DNA of 64,000 nucleotides. It comes from Nitrospira sp. (GTDB lineage: Bacteria > Nitrospirota > Nitrospiria > Nitrospirales > Nitrospiraceae). Of the stretch, positions 27,591-35,216 are shown piece after piece; position 1 is the stretch's first letter; the number at the start of each line of letters is the position of its first letter. The stretch is taken from positions 1 to 64,000 of the forward strand of contig JADLEJ010000022.1 of assembly GCA_020846195.1 (NCBI GenBank). Direction: 5' to 3'. Position numbers and translations under genes: made by a program. The notes under the pieces are model-generated. The model did no database searches, had not been told where the DNA came from, and saw nothing but the letters and a program-made list of their open reading frames with translations.

Positions 27591-27640
27591 CACGGGCGAC
27601 CTCCCACCATAGTGCAAGGTCGCCCGTGCTGTTTTGCTAG
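27591..27640 (+). terminator. rho-independent-like terminator
   Basis: CACGGGCGACCT (27591-27602) and AGGTCGCCCGTG (27617-27628) form a perfect 12-base stem with a 14-base loop, followed by CTGTTTTGC. It would end a plus-strand transcript from the gap and lies 160 bases past the 23-residue frame. Confidence 0.55.
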
Positions 27641-27789
27641 AGACGGCACAATCCCACCAGCTTCGTTCTTCTATCGCCTCTCCCTCTGCGTACGGAATGA
27701 AATCCTGCGCCTTGGGTTTCACCCGCTGAGGCCTTCCGGTGGACGGTTGAGCCGCTGGCCTCGTGATCGATGCCTAGAGGTGTTTGCGT

Positions 27790-29148
27790 TTATTTGGCCA
27801 TCGGCCTGCGCCAGGCGTAGTAGAGCGGGATGCCGCTCAGGACAGTAGCTGCGCCGTAGAGCGATTCTGTCGGCCGTTCGAGGATGCTGAAAATAACCAG
27901 CGCCGCCGCTCCGCAGACGAGTGCGATTGGCAAGGCCGGGTAGAAAGGCGCGCGAAAATGTTGTGCGTGCGTGGACGTTCTCTGTCGGAGGCGGAAGATG
28001 GTGGAGAGTGTCAGCGCCATGAAGAGCGAGAGCACGAGGCCGCTGTAGACCAGCAGTTGCTCGAATGTGCCGCTGAGAATCAGCAGCGAGGCCCAGAGGC
28101 TTTGGAAGACGATCGCGCGCACCGGCGCACTGGTTCGGGGATGTACTTGGGCGAGCCAGGGGGCGATCATGCCGTCGCGAGCCATGGCCCAATAGACACG
28201 AGGCCCTGCCCAGGTCATGGCGCTGACGGCTCCTGTGATAGAGAGGCAGAGGAGCGCGGCAACGCCTTGCCCACCCTGCGCTCCCCACAAAGCGGCGGCG
28301 GCTTTCTCCGCCACAGGCACAATCGGCTCCTGCGCCAGTTCCGCGATGGACAAGGCTGACAGATACACCACGTTCAGCAAGAGATAGATCGTAGCGACGA
28401 ATGTCGTTCCTCCGATCATGATTCTGGGCAAGGTCTTTTGGGGGTTCTCGATATCGGCGGCGATGTAGCCGGCAACATTCCAGCCGAGGTAGCAATAGGT
28501 CACGATGACGAGGGCGACGGCGGTTGTGCCAAGCGTCGGTTCCTGTGCGATGGGTGCGGCCGCGAAATGGCGCCCCTGCCCGATCACGGACGACAGTCCT
28601 CCGAGAATCAGTCCTCCGATGGCCACAACTTGGGTGGTGGTGAGCACCAGCTGCATCCGGCCGCCTGTTTGGACGCCTCGGCAATGGATCAGGGTGGCGC
28701 TCCAGAGCAGCGCAAGGGAGAGGCTCTTGGCAATCCATCCCGATTCGTCCTGGACTGGAACAACGCGCAGGGCATAAGAGGAAAAGCTGATGGCCGACGC
28801 GGCCACGGCAGCGCCGAAGCCGATGGTGAAAGAGGTCCAGCCGCTGAGGAACGCGACGAGCGGTCCATAGGCTTCTCGCAGATAGACATAGTCCCCTCCG
28901 GCATGGGGCAGCTGCGAGCCCAGCTCGCCGTAGATTATCGCGCCGCCGACGGCGAAGAGCGCGCCGATGAACCATAAGAGGAGAATCAACTGCGGATCGC
29001 CGAGATCTCTGGCCATAATACCGGTCGTTGTGAAGATGCCGCCTCCGATGATATTGCTGACGAGCACGCAGGAAGCGGTAAACCAGCCGATGCGCAGCGG
29101 TGAGGGCCGATTCGGTTGCAGCGAGGTGGATGGCATGGTCGCCGGCAT
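27790..29148 (-). CDS. APC-superfamily amino acid permease
   Basis: A 452-residue permease with about 12 transmembrane segments. It shows the APC opening SNIIGGGIFTTTGIMA, the TM3 GGDYVYLREAYGP block and a TM6 region (YCYLGWNVAGYIAADIENPQKTLPR) that matches amino acid/polyamine/organocation transporters of the LAT/YfnA branch. It should move amino acids across the inner membrane; the substrate is not identifiable. The exact start is uncertain: ATGs at 29148 and 29136 are both reasonable, and the ORF track runs to 29241. It is divergent from the pterin dehydratase gene. Confidence 0.85.
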   Translation of the reverse strand: MPATMPSTSLQPNRPSPLRIGWFTASCVLVSNIIGGGIFTTTGIMARDLGDPQLILLLWFIGALFAVGGAIIYGELGSQLPHAGGDYVYLREAYGPLVAFLSGWTSFTIGFGAAVAASAISFSSYALRVVPVQDESGWIAKSLSLALLWSATLIHCRGVQTGGRMQLVLTTTQVVAIGGLILGGLSSVIGQGRHFAAAPIAQEPTLGTTAVALVIVTYCYLGWNVAGYIAADIENPQKTLPRIMIGGTTFVATIYLLLNVVYLSALSIAELAQEPIVPVAEKAAAALWGAQGGQGVAALLCLSITGAVSAMTWAGPRVYWAMARDGMIAPWLAQVHPRTSAPVRAIVFQSLWASLLILSGTFEQLLVYSGLVLSLFMALTLSTIFRLRQRTSTHAQHFRAPFYPALPIALVCGAAALVIFSILERPTESLYGAATVLSGIPLYYAWRRPMAK

Positions 29149-29273
29149 GATGCGCGGAAACGGACGGCGAGGCAAGGCGGCGCGTTTGTGCTGCCTTGTG
29201 GTCTGAGCGGTCCCTGCCTTGTTTCTCCGCTCCTGGCCCATTTACAATGCTTCCCTCACCCAAGGAGGCCGTC

Positions 29274-29624
29274 ATGGGTCTTGCCGATAATACATGCATC
29301 CCCTGCCGTGGCGGCGTGCCGCCGGTTTCAGCGGATCGTGCGCAGGCGCTATTGAAAGAGCTGGGCCATGATTGGGCGCTGAACGCGCAAGGGCATCTTG
29401 AGCGGCTCTATGCCTTCACGGACTTTGCGCAGGCGCTGGCCTATGTGAATAAAGTGGGTGCGATCGCTGAGGCCGAAGGGCATCATCCCGATTTCTACCT
29501 GGCCTGGGGGAAGTGCAAGGTCGAAATCTGGACACACAAGATTAATGGCCTGACGGAAAGCGATTTCTATCTTGCGGCAAAAGCCGACCGTGAATTCGAG
29601 CCATTCCAATCCGCAGCATCCTAA
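29274..29624 (+). CDS. pterin-4a-carbinolamine dehydratase
   Basis: A 116-residue protein of the PCD/DCoH family. The active-site pattern EGHHPDFYL and the later VEIWTHKINGLTESDFYLAAKAD are diagnostic. It dehydrates 4a-hydroxytetrahydropterin, recycling the pterin cofactor of aromatic amino acid hydroxylases, and in some bacteria serves molybdopterin-related or other pterin roles. AAGGAGG is 5 bases before the ATG at 29274. No hydroxylase gene is in the window. It lies 39 bases ahead of the radical SAM gene and could share a transcript with it. Confidence 0.92.
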   Translation: MGLADNTCIPCRGGVPPVSADRAQALLKELGHDWALNAQGHLERLYAFTDFAQALAYVNKVGAIAEAEGHHPDFYLAWGKCKVEIWTHKINGLTESDFYLAAKADREFEPFQSAAS

Positions 29625-29663
29625 GCCAGGCCATCTTGCCATGATGAACGAACGAGGGAACAG

Positions 29664-31526
29664 ATGAGCGGTCAAGCCCAGGTGGCGCTCGTCAACATGC
29701 CGTTCAGCTATTCGAAGTACCCCTCGATTCAGCTCGGGACTCTGTCGGCCCTGCTCAAGTCGAAAGGGGTTCCGGTCGACTGCCACCATTTGAATGTGCG
29801 GTTCGCCCACAAGATCGGCGTCCCGCTCTATGAAACGATCTGCGAGAAGCGCGCGCTTTTCGGCGAGTGGCTCTTTTCCTATCTCCTGTTTCGCGACAAT
29901 CCCAAGCGCGCGGAATACCCCCGGGTCTTTAAGCCGGTCTTCGAGCAAGTGGCGCAGGAGAGCGGGCAGCCGCTCTCTTTTTTTGAAGACATGGCGACGA
30001 GGACGGCGCCGCAGTTTTTGACGTGGGCGATGACGGCGATCGATTGGGGGCAGTACAAGCTCGTCGGGTTTACTTCGACATTCGATCAGAATGTGGCGAG
30101 CCTGACGCTGGCGAAGATGATCAAAGATCTGTATCCGGAAGTGAAGATCGTCTTCGGCGGAGCGAACTACGATGGCGAGATGGGGATGGAGTATTTCAGG
30201 GCCTTTTCCTTTATCGAGTATGTCGTCGTGGGCGAAGGAGAAGCGGTCGTTCCTGCCCTTGTGGGTCATATCTTAGAGGGCGGGTCTGACGCGGTTCCGA
30301 ACGGCGTGATTTTCCGAGAGCAGGATCGGATTCGATTTACGCCGAACCCGGCGCTGTTTACAGAGTTTGCCCAGACTGGCCCTCCGGATTACGACGATTA
30401 TTACCATCTGCTGGCCGAGCTTGGCGATGCGGCGCAGGGCCTGGACCGCATTCTTCTCTATGAAGGTTCGCGAGGTTGTTGGTGGGGGGAGAAGCACCAC
30501 TGTACGTTCTGCGGCCTGAATGCCCAGAGTATGAAGTTTCGCGCGAAAGCGCCCGATCAGGCCGCGCGCGAGATGACGGCGCTTTCCAGCCGGTATGACA
30601 CGACGCGGTTCAGATTGGTCGACAACATTATCGATATGAAGTACGTCGAGAGTCTGTTCGGCCAATTTGCCGCGGCGCATTGCGATCTCGATGTGTTCAT
30701 TGAAACCAAAAGCAATCTTCAGAAGAGTCAGATCCGCACGCTCGCAGTGGGGGGCGTGAAGTGCATGCAGCCTGGATTGGAAAGCCTCAGTCTATCGCAG
30801 CTTAAGGCGATGGATAAGGGTGTGACGCCCATGCAGAACATCTTGTGCCTGAAGTGGAGCAACTATTACCGCGTTGCGGTGTCCTGGAATATTCTGCTCG
30901 GATTCCCCGGTGAGACGAATGAGGATTATCGACGGCAGATCGAGTTGCTTCCGTCGCTTTTCCATTTGCAAGCGCCGGAAGCGACCGGGAAGTTCTGGCT
31001 GCAGCGGTTCAGCCCCTACTTTACGAAGCCGCATGAGTATGGCGTGCGGATTACGGGGCCGGGAATGGCCTATGAGTATGTTTATGATTCGACGCGCCTC
31101 GATCTGCTGAAAGTCGCGTACGATTTCGAGTACGAGCTCGATAACTGGCCGGTGGAGCCGCATCTCTATCAGAAATTGGTTGGGCTCGTGGAGGAATGGC
31201 AGCGACGGGCGCGCGGCAGCGACCGGCCATTTTTGTATTACTCCAAGGCGATGGACTATGTCACGGTCTACGATGGGCGGGATCCCCAGGCTCCGACGAG
31301 GCAGCGGTTCGATTGGCCTGCCGCGGGTATTATCGAGGCTTGCAATGAAGCGGCGAAGAGCAGGGGGCAGATTCGGATCGCGTTGCAAGAAGCGAAGCGT
31401 GAGGCCACGGCACTGTCCGATGATGAGCTGAATAATGCGCTAGGCGTTTTGACGAGCCGTCGTATTCTCTACGAAGAGCGGGATAAATATTTCACGCTCG
31501 CGATTCCTGAAAACCAATTTCTTTGA
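29664..31526 (+). CDS. B12-binding radical SAM protein of the RiPP maturase C-methyltransferase type
   Basis: A 620-residue enzyme. The N-terminal third is a cobalamin-binding Rossmann-like domain (VALVNMPFSYSKYPSIQLG, IVFGGANYDGEMG, VVVGEGEAV). The radical SAM domain follows with a non-canonical cluster motif CWWGEKHHCTFC (Cx7Cx2C), diagnostic of the family of ribosomal-peptide maturation radical SAM proteins (rSAM_ocin_1). Family members methylate unactivated carbons of a precursor peptide. The radical SAM core also shows ETKSNL and LLGFPGET strands. No precursor peptide, protease or exporter is visible beside it, so the substrate is unknown. GAACGAGGGAACAG precedes the ATG. Confidence 0.85.
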   Translation: MSGQAQVALVNMPFSYSKYPSIQLGTLSALLKSKGVPVDCHHLNVRFAHKIGVPLYETICEKRALFGEWLFSYLLFRDNPKRAEYPRVFKPVFEQVAQESGQPLSFFEDMATRTAPQFLTWAMTAIDWGQYKLVGFTSTFDQNVASLTLAKMIKDLYPEVKIVFGGANYDGEMGMEYFRAFSFIEYVVVGEGEAVVPALVGHILEGGSDAVPNGVIFREQDRIRFTPNPALFTEFAQTGPPDYDDYYHLLAELGDAAQGLDRILLYEGSRGCWWGEKHHCTFCGLNAQSMKFRAKAPDQAAREMTALSSRYDTTRFRLVDNIIDMKYVESLFGQFAAAHCDLDVFIETKSNLQKSQIRTLAVGGVKCMQPGLESLSLSQLKAMDKGVTPMQNILCLKWSNYYRVAVSWNILLGFPGETNEDYRRQIELLPSLFHLQAPEATGKFWLQRFSPYFTKPHEYGVRITGPGMAYEYVYDSTRLDLLKVAYDFEYELDNWPVEPHLYQKLVGLVEEWQRRARGSDRPFLYYSKAMDYVTVYDGRDPQAPTRQRFDWPAAGIIEACNEAAKSRGQIRIALQEAKREATALSDDELNNALGVLTSRRILYEERDKYFTLAIPENQFL

Positions 31527-31564
31527 GCCCGGCCGCTGGCTGTGTCAGCGATCGCCCAATCCCT

Positions 31565-31897
31565 CTACATCGACAACTTCTCGGCCACGTTTCGCATCTG
31601 CACGCCATGCACGAGCGATGCGCCTCCCCTAATCGCGCAAGCGACATGCACGGCTTCGGTCATTTCCTCAATATTCGATCCCTTCTCAAGCGACGCTTGC
31701 GTGTAGGCATCGATGCAATAGGGGCATTGCACGGCATGCGCGACGGCGAGGGCAATCAACGCCTTCTCCCGCTCCGTCAGGGCGCCCTCTGCGAATACCG
31801 CGCTGTAGTAGCCCATAAACTTGTCCCAGAGATCCTTATTGCCCTTGCCCATCTCGGAGAATTTACCCAGATCGTGCGCGTGATAATACGATTCCAT
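31565..31897 (-). CDS. AhpD-like carboxymuconolactone decarboxylase family protein (arsenosugar-associated peroxidase type)
   Basis: A 110-residue helical protein with the AhpD motif AVQCPYCIDAYTQ (CxxC plus downstream histidine) and EAVHVACAIRGGASLVHGVQM. This sequence pattern matches the small peroxidase-like proteins usually found beside the arsenosugar radical SAM enzyme ArsS; no ArsS is in this window. It probably performs thiol-based redox chemistry in the cytoplasm. AAAGGAG is 7 bases before the ATG. It is convergent with the radical SAM gene and follows a 94-residue hypothetical gene. Confidence 0.88.
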   Translation of the reverse strand: MESYYHAHDLGKFSEMGKGNKDLWDKFMGYYSAVFAEGALTEREKALIALAVAHAVQCPYCIDAYTQASLEKGSNIEEMTEAVHVACAIRGGASLVHGVQMRNVAEKLSM

Positions 31898-31966
31898 AGT
31901 TCAGCTCCTTTGGCTGCACGGGGAATGAGAAAGAGCGATGAAGGAAGCTGGCGTGCCGGTTCAGGG

Positions 31967-32251
31967 TCAGGCATGACCGGGAGGATCAGGCTCAACGCTC
32001 TGCAGAACTTCAGAAAAGCGAGTGCCGACAATATCGGTGACTTTGCCCATCAGATCGGTCACTTCTTTCCACTCTTCCGGAAGCAGATCTTGTTTTAATT
32101 GAGGGTGAATCGCCCATTGTGCATCGACTCGAGTTCCTTTTCGGCTCACGAGGACGCGCAAAAGCTCTACGTCCCAGGCAGCTTTCTCGCCTGGGTTCTC
32201 GCCTGCCGGGTGGTTGTTCATGGGACCTGATGGCGGTGTTGATGTTGCCAT
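31967..32251 (-). CDS. 94-residue hypothetical protein
   Basis: An acidic/amphipathic small protein without signal peptide or membrane segment. The first 28 residues (MATSTPPSGPMNNHPAGENPG) are disordered; the rest is predicted helix-strand with WDVELLRVLVSRKGTRVDAQW and LPEEWKEVTDLMGKVTDIVG. No family is recognised. The ATG at 32251 is used because GGAG lies 9 bases upstream; the ORF track start is a TTG. It is 69 bases ahead of the AhpD-like gene on the same strand. A RiPP precursor role for the nearby maturase was considered but has no positive support. Confidence 0.55.
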   Translation of the reverse strand: MATSTPPSGPMNNHPAGENPGEKAAWDVELLRVLVSRKGTRVDAQWAIHPQLKQDLLPEEWKEVTDLMGKVTDIVGTRFSEVLQSVEPDPPGHA

Positions 32252-32362
32252 AGTGATGTGCTCCAGCAAAAGGGTTGCTCAATCTTAGCGTACGGATCGG
32301 CTGGCTGTATATGGGGGCGGCCTATTGGGGAAGGCGGCTAAATGAAGAAGCAGGAGGTCTAT

Positions 32363-33199
32363 TCATTGGGTCAATGGAGCCCTGTTGCCCAAGGATTCCT
32401 GAATCACCGCAATCATCGCATCATGGAGATGCGCATTACTTGCGACTAATTCTTGCTCGTAGAGCGAGTGGGAGCGGCCACCAAAATTTGTTACTTTTCC
32501 TCCGGCCTCTCGAAGGATCGTCACACCTGCTGCCATATCCCAGGGGTTGAGTTGTACTTCCCAAAATCCATCGAGTCGTCCTGCTGCGACATAACAGAGA
32601 TCGAGGGCTGCCGATCCTGTGCGGCGAAGCCCTTGGGCTCGAAGTGCAAAACGAGCAAAGTGGTCGAGGTTGTTATTCGAAGTTTCTCGAATGTTGTAAG
32701 CAAAGCCGGTGACGAAGAGGGCCTGATCTAACTGTGCGGTTTGAGAGACATGGATTGGCCGATCATTGATTCGCGCTCCACCGCCACGTGTGGCGCTGAA
32801 CAGTTCATCGCGAGTAGGATCGTACACAACACCAAGCACACACTGCCTCTTGTACTCAAGGCCAATGGATACGCAATATGTAGGAAAGCCATGGGCGAAA
32901 TTTGTAGTGCCGTCGAGTGGATCGATAATCCAGACATAAGGCGACTGACTCTGGCCAATGCGTCCTCGCTCTTCAGCGAGAAAGGCATGATCGGGAAAGC
33001 TGGCAAGAATCGCATCGATGACGCATTGCTCTGCGGCGTGATCTGCCTCGGTGACGAGATCGATGGCGCTCTTGTTTTCGACTCGGAAGCCGGTGCGCGC
33101 GTAATGCGAAAGAACCGTACCGGCCTGTTTTGCCGCATGAATGGCTGTTTCCAAGAGCAAGGGAAGAGGTGTTTCGGCAGGGGTGAATGGGGCAAGCAT
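32363..33199 (-). CDS. suhB: inositol-1-monophosphatase family protein
   Basis: A 278-residue Mg-dependent phosphatase. Metal-binding motifs are clear: EERGR, WIIDPLDGTTNFAHGFP and NPWDMAAGVTILREAGG. Length is normal for SuhB-type enzymes. It hydrolyses inositol monophosphate or related sugar/nucleoside phosphates; E. coli SuhB also acts in transcription antitermination, so the physiological role here is open. It begins the minus-strand run that continues with the hypothetical and AhpD-like genes. Confidence 0.9.
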   Translation of the reverse strand: MLAPFTPAETPLPLLLETAIHAAKQAGTVLSHYARTGFRVENKSAIDLVTEADHAAEQCVIDAILASFPDHAFLAEERGRIGQSQSPYVWIIDPLDGTTNFAHGFPTYCVSIGLEYKRQCVLGVVYDPTRDELFSATRGGGARINDRPIHVSQTAQLDQALFVTGFAYNIRETSNNNLDHFARFALRAQGLRRTGSAALDLCYVAAGRLDGFWEVQLNPWDMAAGVTILREAGGKVTNFGGRSHSLYEQELVASNAHLHDAMIAVIQESLGNRAPLTQ

Positions 33200-33327
33200 G
33201 GCGAATCATAGCACAGGGCCGCAGGGGGACGACCCGTCTATGTTCAATCTTCTTATTTAGAAATGGCCGGATATTTTTATAGATCAAGCTACGTGATAGC
33301 CATAGTATTTTATTATGCTGATGACGC

Positions 33328-33368
33328 TTGACGGCTCTTGCATGCAATGCTATAAAGCAAGCATGCTT
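33328..33368 (+). promoter_or_regulatory. sigma-70 promoter overlapped by two GCATGC palindromes
   Basis: TTGACG (33328) and TATAAA (33351) are 17 bases apart, a near-consensus promoter for the coiled-coil/winged-helix gene at 33383. A 10-base palindrome TTGCATGCAA (33338-33347) lies in the spacer and a second, AAGCATGCTT (33359-33368), lies at the likely start of transcription. Their centres are 21 bases (two helical turns) apart, as expected for a paired operator. Confidence 0.65.
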
Positions 33369-33382
33369 AGTTTGAGGGCGAT

Positions 33383-33895
33383 GTGGAAGAATTAACCGAT
33401 ATTCTTGTAGGGCTTGGCCAGCGAATTCATGCTTACAAGAATAGATTTCAGGAACTTGAGAAAAAAAAGCGTCGACTTGACGATGAGATTGCAACGATCA
33501 AGAAGTATCTCGAGCTTGCTGAGACGCTCTATCGAGTAGAAGCGGACAAGGCAAAGCTTGCCAGCCTCTCCAGTCAAATTATCCCCGATGATAATAAGGG
33601 TGTACGGACTCTTCCGGTGATGGACGTCACGGATCAATCGCGCGAAATTCTTTTAGGTCGTAGCAAGTACGTCGGAAAGAGTGTTCCCGAGGCGACGTAT
33701 GAAATCTTGCGCGAGTCCCACCGTCCTATGCATGCAAAGGAATTGCTGCAACGGCTTGCAGAAGGCGGGTTGCAGATCAAAGGAAAAACGCCGCTGACCT
33801 CTGTGGCGACGTCGCTGAAGCGGGACAAGCGATTTAGAAAAGTCGGTCCGAATACATTTGAAGCACTTGAAGACGTGTTAGTTCAAGCGGTGTAG
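33383..33895 (+). CDS. coiled-coil plus HARE-HTH-like winged-helix protein
   Basis: A 170-residue protein. Residues 15-60 are a lysine/glutamate-rich coiled coil (RFQELEKKKRRLDDEIATIKKYLELAETLY). The C-terminal part (about 95-165) has the pattern of a HARE-HTH/winged-helix domain: VPEATYEILRESHRPMHAKELLQRL and LTSVATSLKRDKRFRKVGPNTF. Such domains bind DNA or chromatin proteins. The GTG at 33383 is used; an overlapping ATG at 33381 opens only a four-codon frame. The promoter palindromes suggest autoregulation, which is inference. Confidence 0.7.
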   Translation: MEELTDILVGLGQRIHAYKNRFQELEKKKRRLDDEIATIKKYLELAETLYRVEADKAKLASLSSQIIPDDNKGVRTLPVMDVTDQSREILLGRSKYVGKSVPEATYEILRESHRPMHAKELLQRLAEGGLQIKGKTPLTSVATSLKRDKRFRKVGPNTFEALEDVLVQAV

Positions 33896-33923
33896 GTTGT
33901 CGTATTCCTTTAAAGGAAGGGGG

Positions 33924-33974
33924 GTGAGACTCTTGGCAACGAAGAAAGCAGCAGCAAAGAAAAAGAAGAAGTAG
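33924..33974 (+). CDS. candidate lysine/alanine-rich microprotein
   Basis: A 16-codon frame from GTG (or 13 codons from TTG at 33933) encodes MRLLATKKAAAKKKKK. A long purine-rich Shine-Dalgarno run, AAAGGAAGGGGG, stands immediately upstream. The peptide resembles the basic tails of histone H1-like bacterial proteins. It follows the coiled-coil/winged-helix gene by 28 bases and ends just before two hairpins. It is short enough to be chance. Confidence 0.4.
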   Translation: MRLLATKKAAAKKKKK

Positions 33975-33990
33975 CCCGCCGAGTACGACT

Positions 33991-34020
33991 CGCCGAGGGT
34001 GAGGCCACTCACTCTCGGCG
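33991..34020. terminator. hairpin downstream of the coiled-coil/winged-helix gene
   Basis: CGCCGAGGGTGA and TCACTCTCGGCG form a 12-base stem with one G-T pair and a 6-base loop. It lies between the convergent winged-helix and lpxC genes. A TTT follows, so it may terminate plus-strand transcription. Confidence 0.5.
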
Positions 34021-34044
34021 TTTACTCACGATTGCGCCTATGAA

Positions 34045-34072
34045 GGCGCAGCAACCTGCGCCCCCAATTTTT
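34045..34072 (+). terminator. rho-independent terminator
   Basis: GGCGCAG-CAAC-CTGCGCC is a perfect 7-base stem with a 4-base loop, followed by CCCAATTTTT. The T tract marks it as a plus-strand terminator, acting as second terminator after the winged-helix and microprotein genes. Confidence 0.65.
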
Positions 34073-34107
34073 CGTGGGGTGAAGCCAAACCAAATATAGA
34101 TGAGTAG

Positions 34108-35037
34108 TTATGAGGCCTGAAGCGCGACAGCTGGCTGTAGGCGGCTGCTCACAGGCGACTTTCTTGATTCAGCGGAAGCGGATTCCGTATTGAGTAGGAT
34201 CCACTTATCGGACTGCTCCAAGATTTGCTCGACAAGGCGGGTGTGGAGCGCATGTCCAGATCGTTCGGCGATGAGGTGGCCGATAAAAGGCATGCCAAGA
34301 AGTGAGAAGTCGCCAACCAGATCCAGGACTTTGTGGCGGACGAATTCATTTGAAAACCGAAGACCTGATTCATTCATGATTCCGGTCTCTGAGAGAACCA
34401 CGGTATTTTCAAGGCTTCCGCCTTGCCCGAGACCGCGCGCCCACAGAGCCTGCACTTCATGCATGAATCCAAATGTGCGGGCTTCTGCAATATCGTGTTC
34501 AAAGGTATGCGCGGAGCAATCGTGAGTATAGACTTGCGTCTTGATCATCGGATGATTGTAGTGGATGGTATACGTAATTTTCGGCGTCGAAGACGGTTCA
34601 ATACGCACGGACTTTTGGCCGTCGCGTACTTCAATCGGCGCCATGATTTTCAAATAGGGTTGGCGGCGGGATTGCGACGCCAGCCCGGCCGATTGGATCA
34701 ATCGGACAAACGGTGCGGCGCTTCCGTCCATGACGGGGATTTCACCGGCGGTCACGTCGATGTAGACATTGTCGACGCCAAGCCCAGACAGGGCGGCCAG
34801 CACATGTTCAATCGTTTTGACCTGGAATCCATTGCCGTTGATTGCAGTGCATAGCTCGGTTGGCACCAAGTGCTCGATAGATGCAGGGAGGGAGGCTCCT
34901 GACTTTCCGTTCCGATTCACGAAGACGACCCCTGTATTCACCGGCGCTGGTCTGAGCGTAATGGTCGTTGGCTGGCCCGAGTGGAGCCCAATGCCAGAGC
35001 AGGTAATCGGAGCGGCCAGAGTTTGCTGATTCCTCAC
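34108..35037 (-). CDS. lpxC: UDP-3-O-acyl-N-acetylglucosamine deacetylase
   Basis: A 309-residue zinc deacetylase that catalyses the committed step of lipid A synthesis. The conserved sequence GIGLHSGQP opens the protein; KTIEHVLAAL, the HKVLDLVGD metal motif and HTFEHDIAEARTFGF are present. The ORF track begins with a TTG at 35055, but GGAGG lies 5 bases ahead of the GTG at 35037, and a start there (MRNQQTLAAPITCSG) fits the usual LpxC N-terminus. It sits 179 bases behind the NarL-type regulator on the same strand, with an AT-rich leader carrying inverted repeats. Confidence 0.93.
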   Translation of the reverse strand: MRNQQTLAAPITCSGIGLHSGQPTTITLRPAPVNTGVVFVNRNGKSGASLPASIEHLVPTELCTAINGNGFQVKTIEHVLAALSGLGVDNVYIDVTAGEIPVMDGSAAPFVRLIQSAGLASQSRRQPYLKIMAPIEVRDGQKSVRIEPSSTPKITYTIHYNHPMIKTQVYTHDCSAHTFEHDIAEARTFGFMHEVQALWARGLGQGGSLENTVVLSETGIMNESGLRFSNEFVRHKVLDLVGDFSLLGMPFIGHLIAERSGHALHTRLVEQILEQSDKWILLNTESASAESRKSPVSSRLQPAVALQAS

Positions 35038-35129
35038 GAGAGCCTCCAAGTTCAAGTGACAGTCAGCTATAAAGCAAAACTCTTGCCATTTGCATTTATT
35101 TGCAAGTAGCTAATATATTTATGCAAAAA

Positions 35130-35175
35130 TTCAATTGGTGAATTTTCACAGTGTTGTAAAAAAAATACAACTGTG
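35130..35175. repeat. two inverted repeats in the AT-rich leader of lpxC
   Basis: AAAATTCA-ATTGG-TGAATTTT is a perfect 8-base inverted repeat. Next to it CACAGTGTTGTA and TACAACTGTG form an imperfect stem around a run of A. They lie between the response regulator and lpxC. They may be operators or RNA hairpins; no T tract on the minus strand decides this. Confidence 0.4.
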
Positions 35176-35216
35176 GATTAATAAAGTTTATTTTAGATCG
35201 ATGGATTTGCGATCAT

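Larger units (their letters stand above)
27124..27789. other. 666-base gap between PPK2 and the APC permease
   Basis: The longest stretch without a confident gene. It contains a TTGACA box, the 23-residue frame with a strong ribosome binding site, and a 12-base perfect hairpin with a weak T tract. No tRNA, known riboswitch or mobile-element remnant was recognised. It may encode a short transcript or a decayed gene. Confidence 0.5.

Noticed and set aside
27483-27848. 121-residue frame in the PPK2-permease gap
   Set aside because: No ribosome binding site, no family pattern, and it runs across the hairpin and into the permease gene.
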